The notes beneath the pieces were generated by a model, which saw nothing but the letters and a program-made list of their open reading frames with translations, was not told where the DNA came from and did no database searches. A stretch of 64,000 bases of DNA, from NCBI GenBank assembly GCA_000320605.2, contig KB445793.1, positions 2,128,803 to 2,192,802 of the forward strand, given 5' to 3'. The DNA is from Gelatoporia subvermispora B (taxonomy: Eukaryota; Basidiomycota; Agaricomycetes; Polyporales; Gelatoporiaceae). A program made the translations under genes and the position numbers. This document shows, one piece after another, positions 14,554 to 27,115 of the stretch. Every line of letters starts with the position of its first letter. Position 1 is the stretch's first letter.

Positions 14554-15659
14554 CTATTGCCACAGGAGCGAAATCGAACCATACGGGACGGCGTCGAAAT
14601 CTGCTGCCCAACTCGATGCATTCAGCTTGAATTGCGGTGGCAGTGTTGGTAGGCTCAATGTGATGGGATCGAGCAACAGGTCAGTATCGACGGATCCAGT
14701 GATCGTCTTCACATCTCGTCGCTCGTCTCCGACTGAGATCAGTGACCCCCTGCTGCGACTCTCGCCTACCTGGACGTCACGGGTCTCCGATCCTTCGGAC
14801 ACCACAGCCTCCTCTGCATCTTGATCCACATCGTCATCTTCCAGCTCCAAGTAAGATTCGTCGTTGTCATCCTCGTCGTCTTTCCCCTGTAACACCGAAA
14901 GCCTCGTCTTCTGTGGCGCAGGCGTCGGGATGCGCCCTCGCACCCGACGCCACACGACAGGTGCGCTGTCTTCATCTTCGTCATCGAGAAGCGCATTCGC
15001 GCACGAGACGGCGATGTTGTTTTCATCGTCGACTTCGTCGTCAGCGAATGTATCATCCTCGTCGATGTCTTCGGGATCCGAGCCGGGGTAGGAGCCCTGT
15101 ACCGGCACGCTCCAGCCGCCGACCTTTTTGGCCCAACTCGGCCCCGAATCTTTCTGGTTGTCGTACCGTAGATCGGGTGCCTCGTTGTCGTTTGCGAGCG
15201 TGCACCGATAGCGTGTCGACCACCATGAAAGGCGGGACCCGTTTGTGGCTGGGGAGGAGGTAGGGGACGTGGACTGATTGGATGAGAAAGAAGATGTATG
15301 AGATGATTGCTGTGAACTAAAGGATCCGTATGAAGTGTTCGATGTTATGGAGCTGGCAGAGTTGCGTCGGGGGTAGGGTGTGTGGCCTGGTGTGGCTCGG
15401 CCGGGGTTGCGCCCCTTCGACGCGTTTGTTATTTCGTACTTTCCATCCTAGATCATGTTTAGATGTTTCGCGATGATCATGAGTATCATTGAACAGGTAA
15501 TAGTGAGGCAGATGCACTGACATGACCAATTGAGAGACTGTGGACACCCAATGTGCCGACCGGCGAGATTGTGGCTTTGATAATATCGCCTTGTGCATTG
15601 TGCTTGGTGAAGATCGAAGATGAGATTGCAAGAAGGTGGTTCATAGCAAACGCGGCCAT
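14554..15659 (-). CDS. Hypothetical Ser-rich/acidic protein, two exons
   Basis: Not recognised. Exon 1 starts at the ATG at 15659 (MAAFAMNHLLAISSSIF) and ends at a GTCAGT donor after HSLSIGH. After an intron of about 75 nt with a CTAG acceptor near 15450, exon 2 continues in the same phase to the stop at 14554. Exon 2 holds a basic and Ser-rich tract (GRATPGHTPYPRRNSASS), a possible folded patch (RLSWWSTRYRCTLANDNEA), then long Asp/Glu-rich stretches (DPEDIDEDDTFADDEVDD; ELEDDDVDQDAEEAVV). It ends in YGSISLLWQ. About 345 aa, largely disordered by composition. The open frame across more than 850 nt with biased composition supports a real gene. Function unknown. Confidence 0.55.
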
Positions 15660-17766
15660 TGGTATTGACTGAGTATGGATTCGAGCGATCTGGATGAGTG
15701 GCACAAATGAGATGTGGATAATGTGGCAGGCTCGAACAAACCACGCCCGACGCGGCCGTCTTACTTATGCTCGCCTCCACGTGATCGCGATAGACTTCGC
15801 CATCCGGCCCTTCGCACTGAGTTAGGCGGTGATGGCGAGAGCAATTAGACTCCCGCGCCGCGTGTTGCTCATTGCCAGCCGGCGGATGCGATTATTTTTG
15901 ACGAACGTGCATATCAAGCTCAGCTACCGGGACACTGGGAGGGTTTCAATCTCGTTGGTCACACATTGGATACTGACAATCAAATTGAATTTGTTATCCA
16001 GCGGTGCTGTTCTGTAGAGTTCGAGATCGATAAAGATATGAGTGTAGGTATCGTTGGCGCCACGGGATACATGATTGTTCCAACCCGACACATGGCTAGA
16101 TTACTAAGACTGAATCGAGCTCCTATGCACATCAACAGCGAGTGGTCGGACATTAAGCGTCTCGCCTATCCGAGAGAGCGTGCATTGGAGTCTCTTCGTT
16201 CTTCGATAATTCAGAAGTAGATAGATAGTAATGGGATGGCTGATTGAGTAGCTTAAGTCGTACTCCCGAGCTTCCTTCTGGCGTGAAATGGCCGCTTGAC
16301 ACTGATTATGCATGTGGAGATGCAATCTGCACTGTCTTCAACGCTCAGATCATATCGCAGCGTCTCCGAGCTCACCGGCGTCGAAAGACATTGACTATGG
16401 GGGTCTATACCCAGCTGTCGAATGTCGCAGAGTCGATAGTGCGACAGATACGATGCGTGGTCTATAGCTCTCTATGGGCTGTGATACAGTTCGGAAGGAA
16501 GGCCATCAACCTTGTTATACTTATGAGATGACTGTCCGAATGTTGCTGAAGATATGCAAAAACTCGTGGTTTCTGGGTTCGTATACTATGCCCTCAGTGA
16601 GTCTATGATACGAGACTCAAGACGCATAACGCACAGCAAGTCGTTTCAGCTTTCCTCCAAATGACTGGACATTTAGTACAGTGTATGTACCGCTTTGATT
16701 CGAGAAAGTCTCTCAGGCAATCTTGGAGAGATAATGATGTCCACTGACAGCATAAGAGTCACCGGAACAGCAGATAATATAAGGTACTGCTGCGCTCCAC
16801 TGGTAATTTCCTATGTTCGACTGTACCTTTGCGAAACGGGATTATGGTGTCGGAGTCTTGAGACAACAGGGTGATATATCTTGTGTCATATTTCCGGCTG
16901 ATCGTGCATCGCGATCCGGATCTAGCAAGACTGACGACTGCATGCATAATTCAGCACAAAGCAGTGGACAACAACACATCGGCCGAACGCGTTGAGTGAG
17001 CAATATATGTCTACGTGCATATTCATGTTCCGCGGCTATGCAACGGACCGCTTACATGCTGTGCATGAGTGCTCAGACTCGCCACTCCGCAGCACCCACC
17101 GTAACGCAATTTAGTAACATCGCCTCAGTCAGATGCACTTCGTTGAGGAGTCTCGCAAGCGTGGTAATACGTGGAAGGTGCTGGCAACTGAAGCGAAGTG
17201 TTGTGGGGTTACAGCCAGGAGGGGGATATCGATTGGGCGACCGGAGATGATTAAGTCGAGACTTGCATCGCGGGGAGATGATTCCGCGCCGTGGACGCGC
17301 CGTTTGTAGTCGCGGTGGCGTGCGAACTTCCTCCTCCTCATCCCGCGATGCAATTCAGATCTGTCTAATACACCAAGTACTTACCGGTATCCACCTCGTC
17401 GCTTCGACACGCACTTGACACGTTCAAGCGGATATCGTCTTCGCGAATACACAACAACTTGTCAGCTGTTTCCGTATTGTGTGCATCGTCTGCACTGTAT
17501 GAGGTATTGTGACGCGGTTGCACCGAACACGCTGCTCGTCGCCTGGGCTTCACGGAACATAAGCGAACACCGGACGTCACCGGCCACCGCTCTGCACTGC
17601 ACATCCAATGCAGCTGTTTCCGCACCTGTTAAATCAGCCTGATCTATGGGCGCTAAGGACGCTTGGCTACAGCTTATAATCAGCGCAGTCCCCAGTTGCC
17701 AAGGTCAGGACTTGCTCCTACCACTCGCTACTCACCGCACTCTATCCAACCCCGCTCGCATTCACC
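15660..17766. other. Intergenic stretch, no supported gene
   Basis: Only short open frames on both strands, none with a convincing start, splice chain or family resemblance. The 3' end must contain the promoter of the chitin-binding/DM9 gene starting at 17767. The minus-strand frame at about 17129-17353 is protein-like in places but cannot be extended into a model. Confidence 0.5.
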
Positions 17767-19198
17767 ATGGTCTACCAGTGGGAACCCAGCACCCCCTACG
17801 GATCCGGCGCCGTTGTAGTATACGAAGGTAGACAGCTCTGTACAACTGTCAGAGGCAAGCGCTCATTGCATGTACATCGCAGGTGTCAAGTACCAGATCA
17901 TCCAGCCCCACACCTCTGAGGTATGTGTGACAGCATGGCCGAGTAGCTTGCCATTGCTGATTATACCCGATCTTACTGCAGCCCGGATGGGAGCCGCCAG
18001 CGACTCCTGCTCTCTGGGCGCGCCTGCCCGAAGAGGTCCCCGACAACCAGGACCCCTTCCGCGACAACTGCAACCCTGGCTACCAACCCAGCTACGAGCA
18101 GCCCCAGGCGCCTCCCCCTCAGCGTAAGTAATTGCATCCGGACACATTTGCCTAGACGCTCACAGCTCTTTAGCGCCCTATGGCGGCCCTGGCGTCGAGG
18201 AGAAGCGCTGGACTGAGGTCCAGGAGCAGCAGGTCGAGATCGATCACGAGGAGCGGAAGAAGAAGTGGTGGGAGCTCGACGACGATCGTAAGAAGCAGCT
18301 CGAGGTACGGTCTGGTTCAGTCGCGTCCATTCCCTAAGCTGACTCTGGTGTACAGGTTGGAGGTGGCCTCCTTGCCGGTATCGCTGCGATTGGTGCTGGG
18401 TACTACGCGTACCACGAGCACGAGAAGAGCGAGGACGAGGTTAGTCAAGTCATGTGCGCCGACTCTGCACAGACCTGATTGATGTGCTCGGAATGTAGAA
18501 AAAGGCAAATGTTTGGGCACTGCAGAACTGGCTGCACGAAGCTGAGGCTCGCACTCGTCGATACTATGAGCAGGGCCCCAGCGGACCTGCGAACTGGGTT
18601 CTGACGGATGGCCTGAACATCCCCCAGGGTGCGATCCAGGGAGGAGAGCAGCAGGGCCAGCCTCTGTTCATTGTCCGTGGTTTCCATGAGGGCTCTATCC
18701 GTACGTTTAGATCTTGTGTGCATAACAAATACACCACTGACCTTCATCTCCAGAGATCGGCAAGGTCTCTCCTGCATACAGCAAGGGCGCTGTGATCGGC
18801 TACGGTCACAAGGAGATCCAGGCATGTCTATCCTCCCTCTTGCTAATTTTATGGAGTCTAACTGAGTTTGCCTCTCCAGCTGCCCAAGTACGAGGTGCTC
18901 TGCGGTGATATGCGCGCGCTTCAGTGGGTCCCCTCGAGCGGCCGTGTGCACCTGGAGCGGCTCGGCGCGCGCCCCGTAGAAGGTGGCCACGAGGCCGATG
19001 GCACGCCCCTCTTCGTCGCACAAGCCGAAACCCACGACTCAATCATCCCGGGCAAGGCCAGCGAGAAGTTGAGCGGTGCCTTCGTGACATTCCGGGACAC
19101 AGAGAAGGAGGTCGATGTAAGTCGCTCATGATACTTGCGCAGATCCGCCAGCTGACACACACTGCCAGGAATACCGTGTCCTTTGCTACAACTACTGA
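17767..19198 (+). CDS. Carbohydrate-binding (CBM5/12-like) plus DM9-domain protein
   Basis: Start at 17767. Exon 1 (MVYQWEPSTPYGSGAVVVYEG) and exon 2 (VKYQIIQPHTSE) together form the aromatic-rich fold of a family 5/12 chitin-binding module. A Pro/Gln-rich linker follows (PSYEQPQAPPP), then a charged helical region (EEKRWTEVQEQQVEID), then a Gly/Ala-rich hydrophobic patch (VGGGLLAGIAAIGAGYYAY) next to HEHEKSEDE. The C-terminal half is DM9-like (DUF3421): NWVLTDGLNIPQGAIQGG, then GVIGYGHKEIQ-type repeats, ending VDEYRVLCYNY. The last exon is 19169-19198. There are about eight exons with canonical short introns, all phases consistent. The combination is common in mushroom-forming fungi. DM9 domains bind mannose in animal proteins; the fungal role is not established. 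No signal peptide, so probably cytoplasmic. Confidence 0.85.
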
Positions 19199-19369
19199 AC
19201 GGTTGGCTGAACCGTCGATACTCCAGCAGTCTATCATCATAAGCAACATAATCTCGCATAAGCTCATAGTCTTGAGGAACGCATAGCATCTGTACCATGT
19301 ATCGCATTTGAACCCATGGAATTAAATTGACAGTCAGAAATAAATCCTTGTGTGATGAAATACGATGGA

Positions 19370-20709
19370 TCAGTGTGCAGTCAAACCTCTACGTGCGAGC
19401 AGATCGCTCTGCATGACGTTGAGCGCAGCATATACCAAGTCCAGCTGCGGCGTCTGCACACTATGGGATCTCGCCCTCCTCAGCACACCTCCCACGATCG
19501 CCTCTACCTCTATCGGCCGGCCCGCATCCAGATCTACGAGCATGGATGGGCGGAATGTGGAGTTCGGATTCTCGTGCTCAATGATGCTTTCTACGACGCT
19601 GTCTGAGAGGACTTCGCTTAGAGACCGAGATGGCGGGAGAGATGCATGCGCGACGGAGAGAACCTCACGCATGATGGAGGCGAGGGCTGCCCGGGAGGAT
19701 GTGTTCGCGAGCACCGCGCAGACGGGCACGCGGGTGAGCGTGCATAATGTCGAGAAAGAGGCATTCCTGCCCACGCACGCATCAGATGTCTGATCGGACG
19801 CTTAGAGGATGTTAGAAACATACCATAGGACCTTCCTCCAGCGCGCAATATCCGCATCCTCCGCTGCCTCCGGGTTCGTGCCTCCCGCCCGCAAAAGCTC
19901 GCAGAAGCCCTCTAGGACCATCCGCCCGTGCGCATCGGAGAATTCTGCTGCGGTCTTCAAGTCTGCACTCGGGCGGTGATACCCAAGCACCAGTCGCTCG
20001 TTCCCAAACTGAGTGACCCGCCGCCCACCATCAACCGCGGTCGCGTCGACCCACGCGCAGCCCGAGAGGACGACGCTCGCAGCGCCTGCCGGGGCCGTGG
20101 AGAGCGCGGCGAGGAGGTCATCTTCGATGCCGATGCCATTTTGCAGGAGGATGAAGGATGTGGGCCTGTCGGAGGTCGAGAGATGAGAGAGAATGGGTGC
20201 GAGGAGCGCGGGCGTGGTGATCACGTCCGGGAGGCACTTGAAGGCGCAAACAACGAAGGCGTAGGCGCGATCGGCAGCTTCCTCAACGGTGCGGACGACT
20301 AGATGGTGAAGTAGGTGTTAACTGCAGTGTGCATCGGCGGGACTAAAGAGGTTCGTACCTCGGTATGGCTTCCAGGCTGTATGGGTGCCGAGTCGGTCAG
20401 ACACGAAGTCTATGCCATGTTCTGCCGGTGATCTGCATGTTTAACTCAATTTTAGTTTAGCTGTATGGGCCCAACTGACCTTGCACAACGTCGTAGTTTG
20501 ACCTGCATGCAGGACAGTTATGGAGAGAGATGTATGATCATCGTCGTGACTGACCGACAGACCGCCGTGACTCGCGCCTGGGACGACCGCTCGAGAGCGA
20601 GCGCATACAAAGCTCCAATCGCTGAGTGTCTTTAGTCCACGACAACCTTATGTGCGATGGACGAGGGCAGACCTCCGAGACCAATAACGCAAATGTCGAC
20701 TTGGCTCAT
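19370..20709 (-). CDS. Ketopantoate reductase (2-dehydropantoate 2-reductase, PanE/ApbA family)
   Basis: NADPH-dependent oxidoreductase of the family that reduces ketopantoate to pantoate in pantothenate/CoA synthesis; fungal paralogues often have other substrates. Starting at 20709, exon 1 encodes MSQVDICVIGLG. A split codon gives GLGAIGALYALAL, the Rossmann nucleotide-binding loop. Later exons carry SNYDVVQ, then EHGIDFVSDRLGTHTAWKPYR, then VVRTVEEAADRAYAF. The large exon near 19802-20290 has LLQNGIGIEDDL, the conserved NG[IV]G segment. A split Trp codon joins KVLW to NASFSTLCTLTR, the conserved catalytic-domain helix. The C-terminal part contains ENPNSTFRPSMLVDLDAGRPIE, matching the family signature for substrate and cofactor binding. 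All splice phases join in frame. It lies tail to tail with the DM9 gene. Confidence 0.92.
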
Positions 20710-22337
20710 GGCGTTGAGCGAATAAGAGAGATCGAGATAGTCGGACGCCACAACGAGCTAACCCTGACCAGCAATGTTCGGCTTGTTCCTTCCCATGATG
20801 ATCTGCTCAAACTTGCGTAGACTGATTCGACGGTTCTAACACACTCAGTACTCTTCATCTCATCGACGATACACAATGTAGAATCTCTATTCCCAAGCTT
20901 GTAAGACCACTACGCCATACAACTCTCGGTTTCGACGCATCGAGATGGGCGATGGACCCTACGAGCTCTACGATACGATGCACTCACTGTGTTGGCAGAA
21001 TGACTCCGATCCCTCTCCTAAAGATGATTAGCATCCCTAAATGCTCCAGAAGGAACCTGTTTGTCCTAGTTCCGCCCGCGATCCGCATTGGTACCACCTC
21101 GGCCTATCGTCTTGCCTCTGTACCCCCATTTGTCCTATCGCGGGAGTATACGGTGTGAAGACATGCTAAAGTGGCAGCATGGTGTCGGAGTCCTGTCAGT
21201 ATTCGTTCCGGATGGAAATCCAATCCGTAATTCGTATATCGTACTATTCCACAGGATAAGTAATCCAACCACCCGCGAGTGGCCAGTGGCAAGGGCCAGG
21301 CTCCTCCATGAATAGAGTCGTGCTTCCAGGTGAACATCTGTGCGAATGTTATGGCCTAAACGTGGCGCGAAACTAACTCAACTCATCCTATCGATCAGAC
21401 CGGGACTCCGACTGGACTCGCGCGTTCGTATGTCCTGAGCCCGCGTCTCGCATGATCATCTGCGTTCGAGTGACTGATTGGAAGATCTGATCATGATGTC
21501 CAAGGACAGGCTGCAAAACTGGTGCACTGTGGGCAAGCGGGCTCGCTCAAGCCCTATTCATTAGTGCCAAAGGCGTCCTCAAGGGCTTCCAGTTCCCGGA
21601 GGACTCTAGCAGGGTCGACAGATTTGGAGCGCATAAGTAACGCCCCCAAAGTTTATTTCGCGTGGCGCTGCAACCGATGAACGTCAGTTGCCCACATCTG
21701 GGACTATTCTCGACCATGGGAAATGCTGCATCATTTGTCATATACCCTTCTAGCTCGCTACTTCACAGAGCCTGTGCGTCCGCGCGTCGCACGGATCTCG
21801 GCGATGTCCAGCCTACTTGAAAGCTATAAGACCTCCGTTCAGTGCTCCCCGCCTACTGTGTAAGTTTAGTCGATGTTGTTTTATTGTCGGTATGCATTCT
21901 ATGAGGGACCAACGGCCCCTCTCAGTAGATTGACGGCGCGAGACAATAGGTGTTCGGTTCCCAGCGTCCAACAACTTCTTTCGAAGCATCGGAAAGTGTT
22001 CAATGTTGTTCCGCTCCCACATCTCGCGCATGCCGCAGTATCGTCTGCGTTATTTCGTAAACAACCGGCCGCTCGATATATTACCTCAAAGGATGGATCC
22101 TAGAAACACGTCGCACTCAGTCTCTCCTTTCGGCATCGGTACCAACTGAGGACGAGTACCGGGAACTGAAGTGCCTGTCTATCTCCGGTTCTTGAGGTAC
22201 ACGTGTGAGGTATCGATTCATGTAAGCGGTGCCTTCCATGATCCTGATCACTTTCCGTGTCATGTAGATAACACTGCCCTTGCCTGTTGGCTGCATATAT
22301 ACTCTTCGAACACGACTGCCAAGACCTGGTCGACACA
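20710..22337. other. Intergenic stretch between divergent ketopantoate reductase and P450 genes
   Basis: 1.6 kb that must hold two divergent promoters. Short ORFs on both strands (for example 21813-22031 minus, 21873-22103 plus) overlap each other and have no recognisable content. No RNA gene seen. Confidence 0.5.
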
Positions 22338-24380
22338 ATGCATGCTACCGACATCCCCTGGTATATACTCCTGGCGATACCGGCCGTACTTCTTTACAAA
22401 CGATGGCGCGACCCAGTACGTACGCGTGGCCATCTCCGATATCCGTTTCTGACGTTGTGGTATGAATACAGTTGAACAAAATCCCGACTATCGGACCTTC
22501 CGCACCACTGCTGTCATACATCGGTGCATATCAATTCCTGCATAATGCTAATGAAATGATACGAGAGGGATACATGAAGGTACGTGTTCGGATATGTTAA
22601 GAAACGTTCATGAGCATGACGAATTTCGATCAGTATAAAGGACGTGCATTCAAAGTGGCCTTCTTCGACAGGTGGATGGTGGTAGTTAGCGGCCACCTCA
22701 TAGAAGAAATAGGCAGACTTCCGGATGACCAGGTCTCATTCCAGCGAGGCGCGCAGGAGGTGGGATGACCTCTCAACCTAGCGCTTTTCGGCTCAGCTGA
22801 TGCTTTCTCCAGTTGCTGCAGTCGAAGTGGACTTTAGGCCGCGAAACGACTGAAGACCCGTATCACATTGAAGTGATAAAGGAGAAATTGACTAGAAACC
22901 TCGCAACTGTTCTTCCGCAGGTCATGGATGAGATTCAGCATGCCTTCGACGATCAGATTCCGACCAAAGGAGATGGTAAGTAACTTCTTAGTTCGGGTAA
23001 GTCTTGTATCATGAGCTCAATTGCTTTGAATTTAGAGTGGACTGAAATCCACGCATTACCCGTCATGACGAAGATCGTGGCTCGTGTCGTCAATCGCGCA
23101 TTTGTAGGCGTTCCATTCTGTAAGAGGTGCAGCTCATTCCCGGTTCAAGCTGTTCCTCACCATTGGTCCACAGGCCGAGATCCAACATATCTCAGGTTGG
23201 CAAGCGGGATGATTGGAGACGTGTACAAAGGCAGGACCCTTCTGAACCTAGTTCCTTTCTTCCTCAGACCGTGAGGTTTCCTCATTTCCATCATAACTGT
23301 TACTCATACATCCCATCAGCATCGTGGCTCATTTCTGGCTTCCGACCAATCTGACCAATCAAATGATGAGTGATATCATGATGCCAGTCATTGAGGAGCG
23401 GCAACGGAAATTACGGGAACTTGGCGACGACTGGACCGACAAACCTGTACGTCCGCCTTGGCCACATTGGGAGACATCACGAGATCTAATTTGTTCATCG
23501 ATTTGTCTCTCGTAGGCTGACGTACTTATGTGGATTTTGGAAGAAGCAGAAGGCAAAGACAGCCGTCTACGTACCCTCATTCAGATGCTCTTGGTCATAA
23601 ATTTCGTCGCACTCCATTCGTCGTCTGGTGTAAGCATTAGTTGTGCTGTGATCAAGATTTGAGCTTATATGCCATCCTTACAGGGCATTACACATGCATT
23701 GTACCATTTAGCTGCACAGCCCGAATATATCGAACCTCTCAGAGAAGAAATCGAACTTACCATCGCAGCGGAGGGCTGGACCAAGACTGCCCTGAACAAG
23801 ATGTGGAAATTGGACAGCTTCATGAAGGAATCGCAGCGAATCAACGGACACAACTGCAGTATGTACCCTGGGAATTTAATATGGAAAACGATCATGATGT
23901 CTGTCACCTAGCATCGCTTACCCGAGTCACCTTGAAAGATGTGTATTTCTCCGACGGTACTCTTGTCCCGGCCGGGACCCTTCTCGTGGCCGCGACATTA
24001 GCCACGCAGAGCGACGATAACCTCTATCCTAATGCCGCCGAATTCGATGCCTTCCGCTTCTCCAAGCTTAGGGAAGAGAACGACAGCATTAAGTATCAGT
24101 ATGCCACTACATCTCCGGAGTTTATCACCTTCGGACATGGCAAGCATGCATGGTGTGTCACCCGCTTGAAGTGAGCAGTTCTCAAAATGCGACAATTGAC
24201 ATTTTCTTCAGCCCAGGACGTTTCTTCGCAGTTGATGAGCTCAAGTCCATCATGGCATACATCGTGCTCAATTATGATGTCAAGTTTGAACGCGAGGGCG
24301 TGCGTCCAGCAAATAAGTGGATCTCGACATCCGTTAACCCGGATCCGACTGCGAAGGTCTTGTTCAGAAGGCGGAAGTAG
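22338..24380 (+). CDS. Cytochrome P450 monooxygenase (microsomal, fungal)
   Basis: The ATG at 22338 gives a short lumenal end plus a membrane anchor (IPWYILLAIPAVLLYKRW). The Pro-rich hinge is in exon 2 (IPTIGPSAPLLSYIGAYQF). At least ten exons join in phase. The I-helix region reads NFVALHSSSGGITHALYHLA, with no acidic residue before the Thr, as in several fungal P450 groups resembling ent-kaurene oxidase. The K-helix ExxR is ESQR in DSFMKESQRIN. A PERF-like segment is EFDAFRFSK. The haem loop is FGHGKHACPGRFFA, whose cysteine codon is split by the intron at 24153-24211. The end is VLFRRRK at 24380. About 510 aa, normal for the family. It should be functional by sequence. Substrate unknown; no terpene synthase or polyketide synthase is nearby. 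Confidence 0.93.
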
Positions 24381-24626
24381 GATATTTTTCGGAATCAATT
24401 CGTGTAGTGTTGTCTTTGTGTATTTGTAGAGTGCGGTGTTTCCATATCTAAATCGCATGATCAACACTTAGGTCGATGCCGGTGGAATCAGCCTGAGAAG
24501 ACTTCAAGCTTATTTGCACTCTTCCCCCTTCCTGATGGAACCTGCACCATCCATATGTAACGTATAGCCCGTAGACGAAGTGAAAGCCTCAGATAAACTT
24601 GGAAAGCACTCCAATGACTAACAGGA

Positions 24627-25580
24627 TCACTCGCTCATCTCTGCAACGTCCTCAACGTCATCTTCCTCTTCCTCTTCCTCCTCAATCTGTTCACCCTCGA
24701 TCTGGATGACATCCCCGCTGGCCGCCTCCCATCGTGCCCGGAGGCCGACTTTGAACGTGATCATCTTGATGCCGATCAGCTTCAGTAATTGCGCCTGTTC
24801 AGATGTAAGCTTCTTCCCCTTCTCGCAGACGGTGTGCGGCGTGTCCAATGTGGGGACGCCACGCTTCATAGTGGTCCGTAGACCCAGCTTTCGTAGTTGC
24901 GGGTCTTCATTGTGCGGGAAGGGCTCGGGTGGTGTGGAATGTTGTTGCATGACGGGACCTTCGGGGAGGATGACTGTTTGTGTGGCGCGGTTGCCTGACC
25001 GCGCAAAGTCAGGCTGTTGGAAGTCGGCAAACCAGTCGAGGACCTCCTGCGGTGGCGAGTCGGTGAACATGAGGCCGACTTGGCCTTTTATTTGCTGCGT
25101 CTCTTATGAGAACCAGTTACTGGCAGAAACACAGAACCTTCGACTCACTTTCGCCAGTTTATGCAGGCCCATCCGGTGCTCCTCCTCTGGTGTTGTGCCC
25201 AGTGCCTTCGCCATCACGGCACCACGGCCAAAAAATATCCGCGCAGAGCTGTCAGAGTCATCTCAGAATACATCTTTGTATGTTAATGCTTTCGTACTCC
25301 TTCCAGAGCTTGCGAACGGTTTTGAGGTGTGCGTTGCGCATGTTTCCGACCGCGAAGAGCCAGCAATATTGCCACTTGTCGGCATTTTCTTGCACCTATA
25401 CGGAATTAGACACGCCTTTTCAACCGAGGTACCTGCAGCTGACCTCGTTCAAGAGGGCATTTTTGTGCTCCCTGGTCTTCTTGGAGACCTTGGTGAGGGA
25501 AACTGGAGTCGTTCCATTAGCCCAGAGACACTGGAAGGTCCAGATCACTGACCGAGCTTGGCGCGCTTTGACTTCGGCAT
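24627..25580 (-). CDS. MRT4: Ribosome assembly factor MRT4 (P0-like mRNA turnover protein 4)
   Basis: Nucleolar paralogue of ribosomal stalk protein P0 that holds the P0 site on pre-60S particles until export. Starting at 25580, exon 1 is MPKSKRAKL, followed by VSLTKVSKKTREHKNALLNEV, then VQENADKWQYWLFAVGNMRN and HLKTVRKLWKEY. The next exon has RIFFGRGAVMAKALG, the RNA-binding signature shared with P0. The last exon, 24627 to about 25080, contains LMFTDSPPQEVLDWF, RKLGLRTTMKRGVPTL and the insertion domain, ending in an acidic tail (EEEEEEEDDVEDVAEMSE). About 240 aa, normal length. Its head faces the deoxyhypusine hydroxylase start across about 230 bp, so the two translation-related genes probably share a bidirectional promoter. 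Confidence 0.95.
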
Positions 25581-25813
25581 TGTCTTTTAGAATGTGGCCA
25601 ATGATATATGCACAGCAAAGGAGTGTAAAGGGAGTCTATGAAGCAAGCAACCGGCAGCGGTGAAGATGCACTCTGCAGCCGCGGGCAAAACACGATTTTC
25701 GGTAAGATCTAAGCGCCTACGCATCTAATCTAATCTATAATTTTTTGGCCTCCATCTTATCTACCTTCTCCCCGCTTTCTGATCGCCACTCTCCCTTTTC
25801 TTGGTCCAAAAGC

Positions 25814-27115
25814 ATGGCTGTCGAAGCACCAAACGTCTCCCAGGATTCCCTCATAACTCTTGAAGCATCTCTGCTGAATGTGTCTGGAAATGTGCCTCTG
25901 CACAACCGCTTCCGTGCCCTGTTCACTCTGAAGGCGCTGAAGAACGATGAGGCGGTTCAAATCATCTCAAAAGGTGAGTACCTCCGGATCGTCTACCGGC
26001 CGTCATCGCATGGTAGCCCCGTTCAAGCTGACCTGGAGCGCCTCATGAGGCTTCGCGGACGAGAGCGCTCTGCTAAAACATGAGCTCGCATACTGCCTGG
26101 GTCAAATGAAGAAAACCTCCGCCCTTCCAGTACTGGAATCAGTTCTCTCGGACGAGAAGGAGGATCCGATGGTTCGCCACGAGGTTCGTCGGAAGATCTC
26201 TCGATTCTGAGCTACTGATGTAACCTGTTCCATGATGGTGTAGGCAGCTGAGGCTATGGGCGCCATCTCGTCTCTGGATGCAATTCCTGTACTCAAAAAA
26301 TACCTCTCTGATTCCAATCGGAGCGTACGAGAGACATGTGAGATTGCGCTCGCCAAGATTGAGTGGGATAACTCCGAGGAGGGCAGGAAACATCGGGAAG
26401 CGATTGTGTCTGCTGAGCAGTTGTGCGTGCTTGCTCATCATTCGAGATGCGAGACAGACATTCATGTTTGTACTTCAGGTCATACACATCCATCGACCCA
26501 GCGCCGCCCACATCTGGTCTTCTGAAGGGAAAGCCAGCTCCAGAAGACGCATCAGAGGAGAATATTACGAACCTGCGCACAACACTTCTCGACAAGAGCC
26601 GCTCGTTGTTTGAGAGGTATCGTGCAATGTTCGCTCTCCGGAATATTGGTACAGATGCAGCGGTCGATGCGCTTGCTGCCGGCTTCGTCGATGATAGTGC
26701 CCTATTCAAGTATCGCATTTCTTCGCGCCACATTTGAAGTACTAATTGGCTCCATTTCCTAGGCACGAGATCGCCTTCGTATTTGGACAGCTTCTCTCCC
26801 CTCACTCTGTCCCCTCTCTCCTCGATGTCCTGAGGAATCCGAATGAGTCTGATATGGTCCGGCACGAGGCTGCCGAGGCATTAGGCGGCATCGCCACCCC
26901 TGAAGTCCTCCCTCATCTGAAGGAATGGATGCAACGCCCTGACGCGCCACGAGTAGTACGGGAGAGCTGTCAGATAGCGATTGACATGTGGGAGGTGTGT
27001 TACTATGCTATGATTTTGCGTGGTCCACGACTAATCCGCATACCAGCACGAAAATTCTGGAGAATTCCAGTATGCAAATGGGCTGGATACGCTGGCGGCA
27101 GCTGTGAGTGCTTGA
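25814..27115 (+). CDS. LIA1: Deoxyhypusine hydroxylase (HEAT-repeat di-iron enzyme)
   Basis: Hydroxylates the deoxyhypusine residue of eIF5A to hypusine. The start at 25814 reads [13 protein letters not shown]. Two blocks of HEAT repeats each carry two His-Glu pairs that bind the di-iron centre: [27 protein letters not shown], then [12 protein letters not shown] and [14 protein letters not shown]. All four HE motifs are present. Between the blocks is the usual loop ([12 protein letters not shown]). Exon joins are in phase; for example a split Gly codon leads to [11 protein letters not shown]. The final exon ends [22 protein letters not shown] at 27115, matching the family's C-terminus. About 320 aa, normal length. 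It is divergent from MRT4. Confidence 0.95.
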
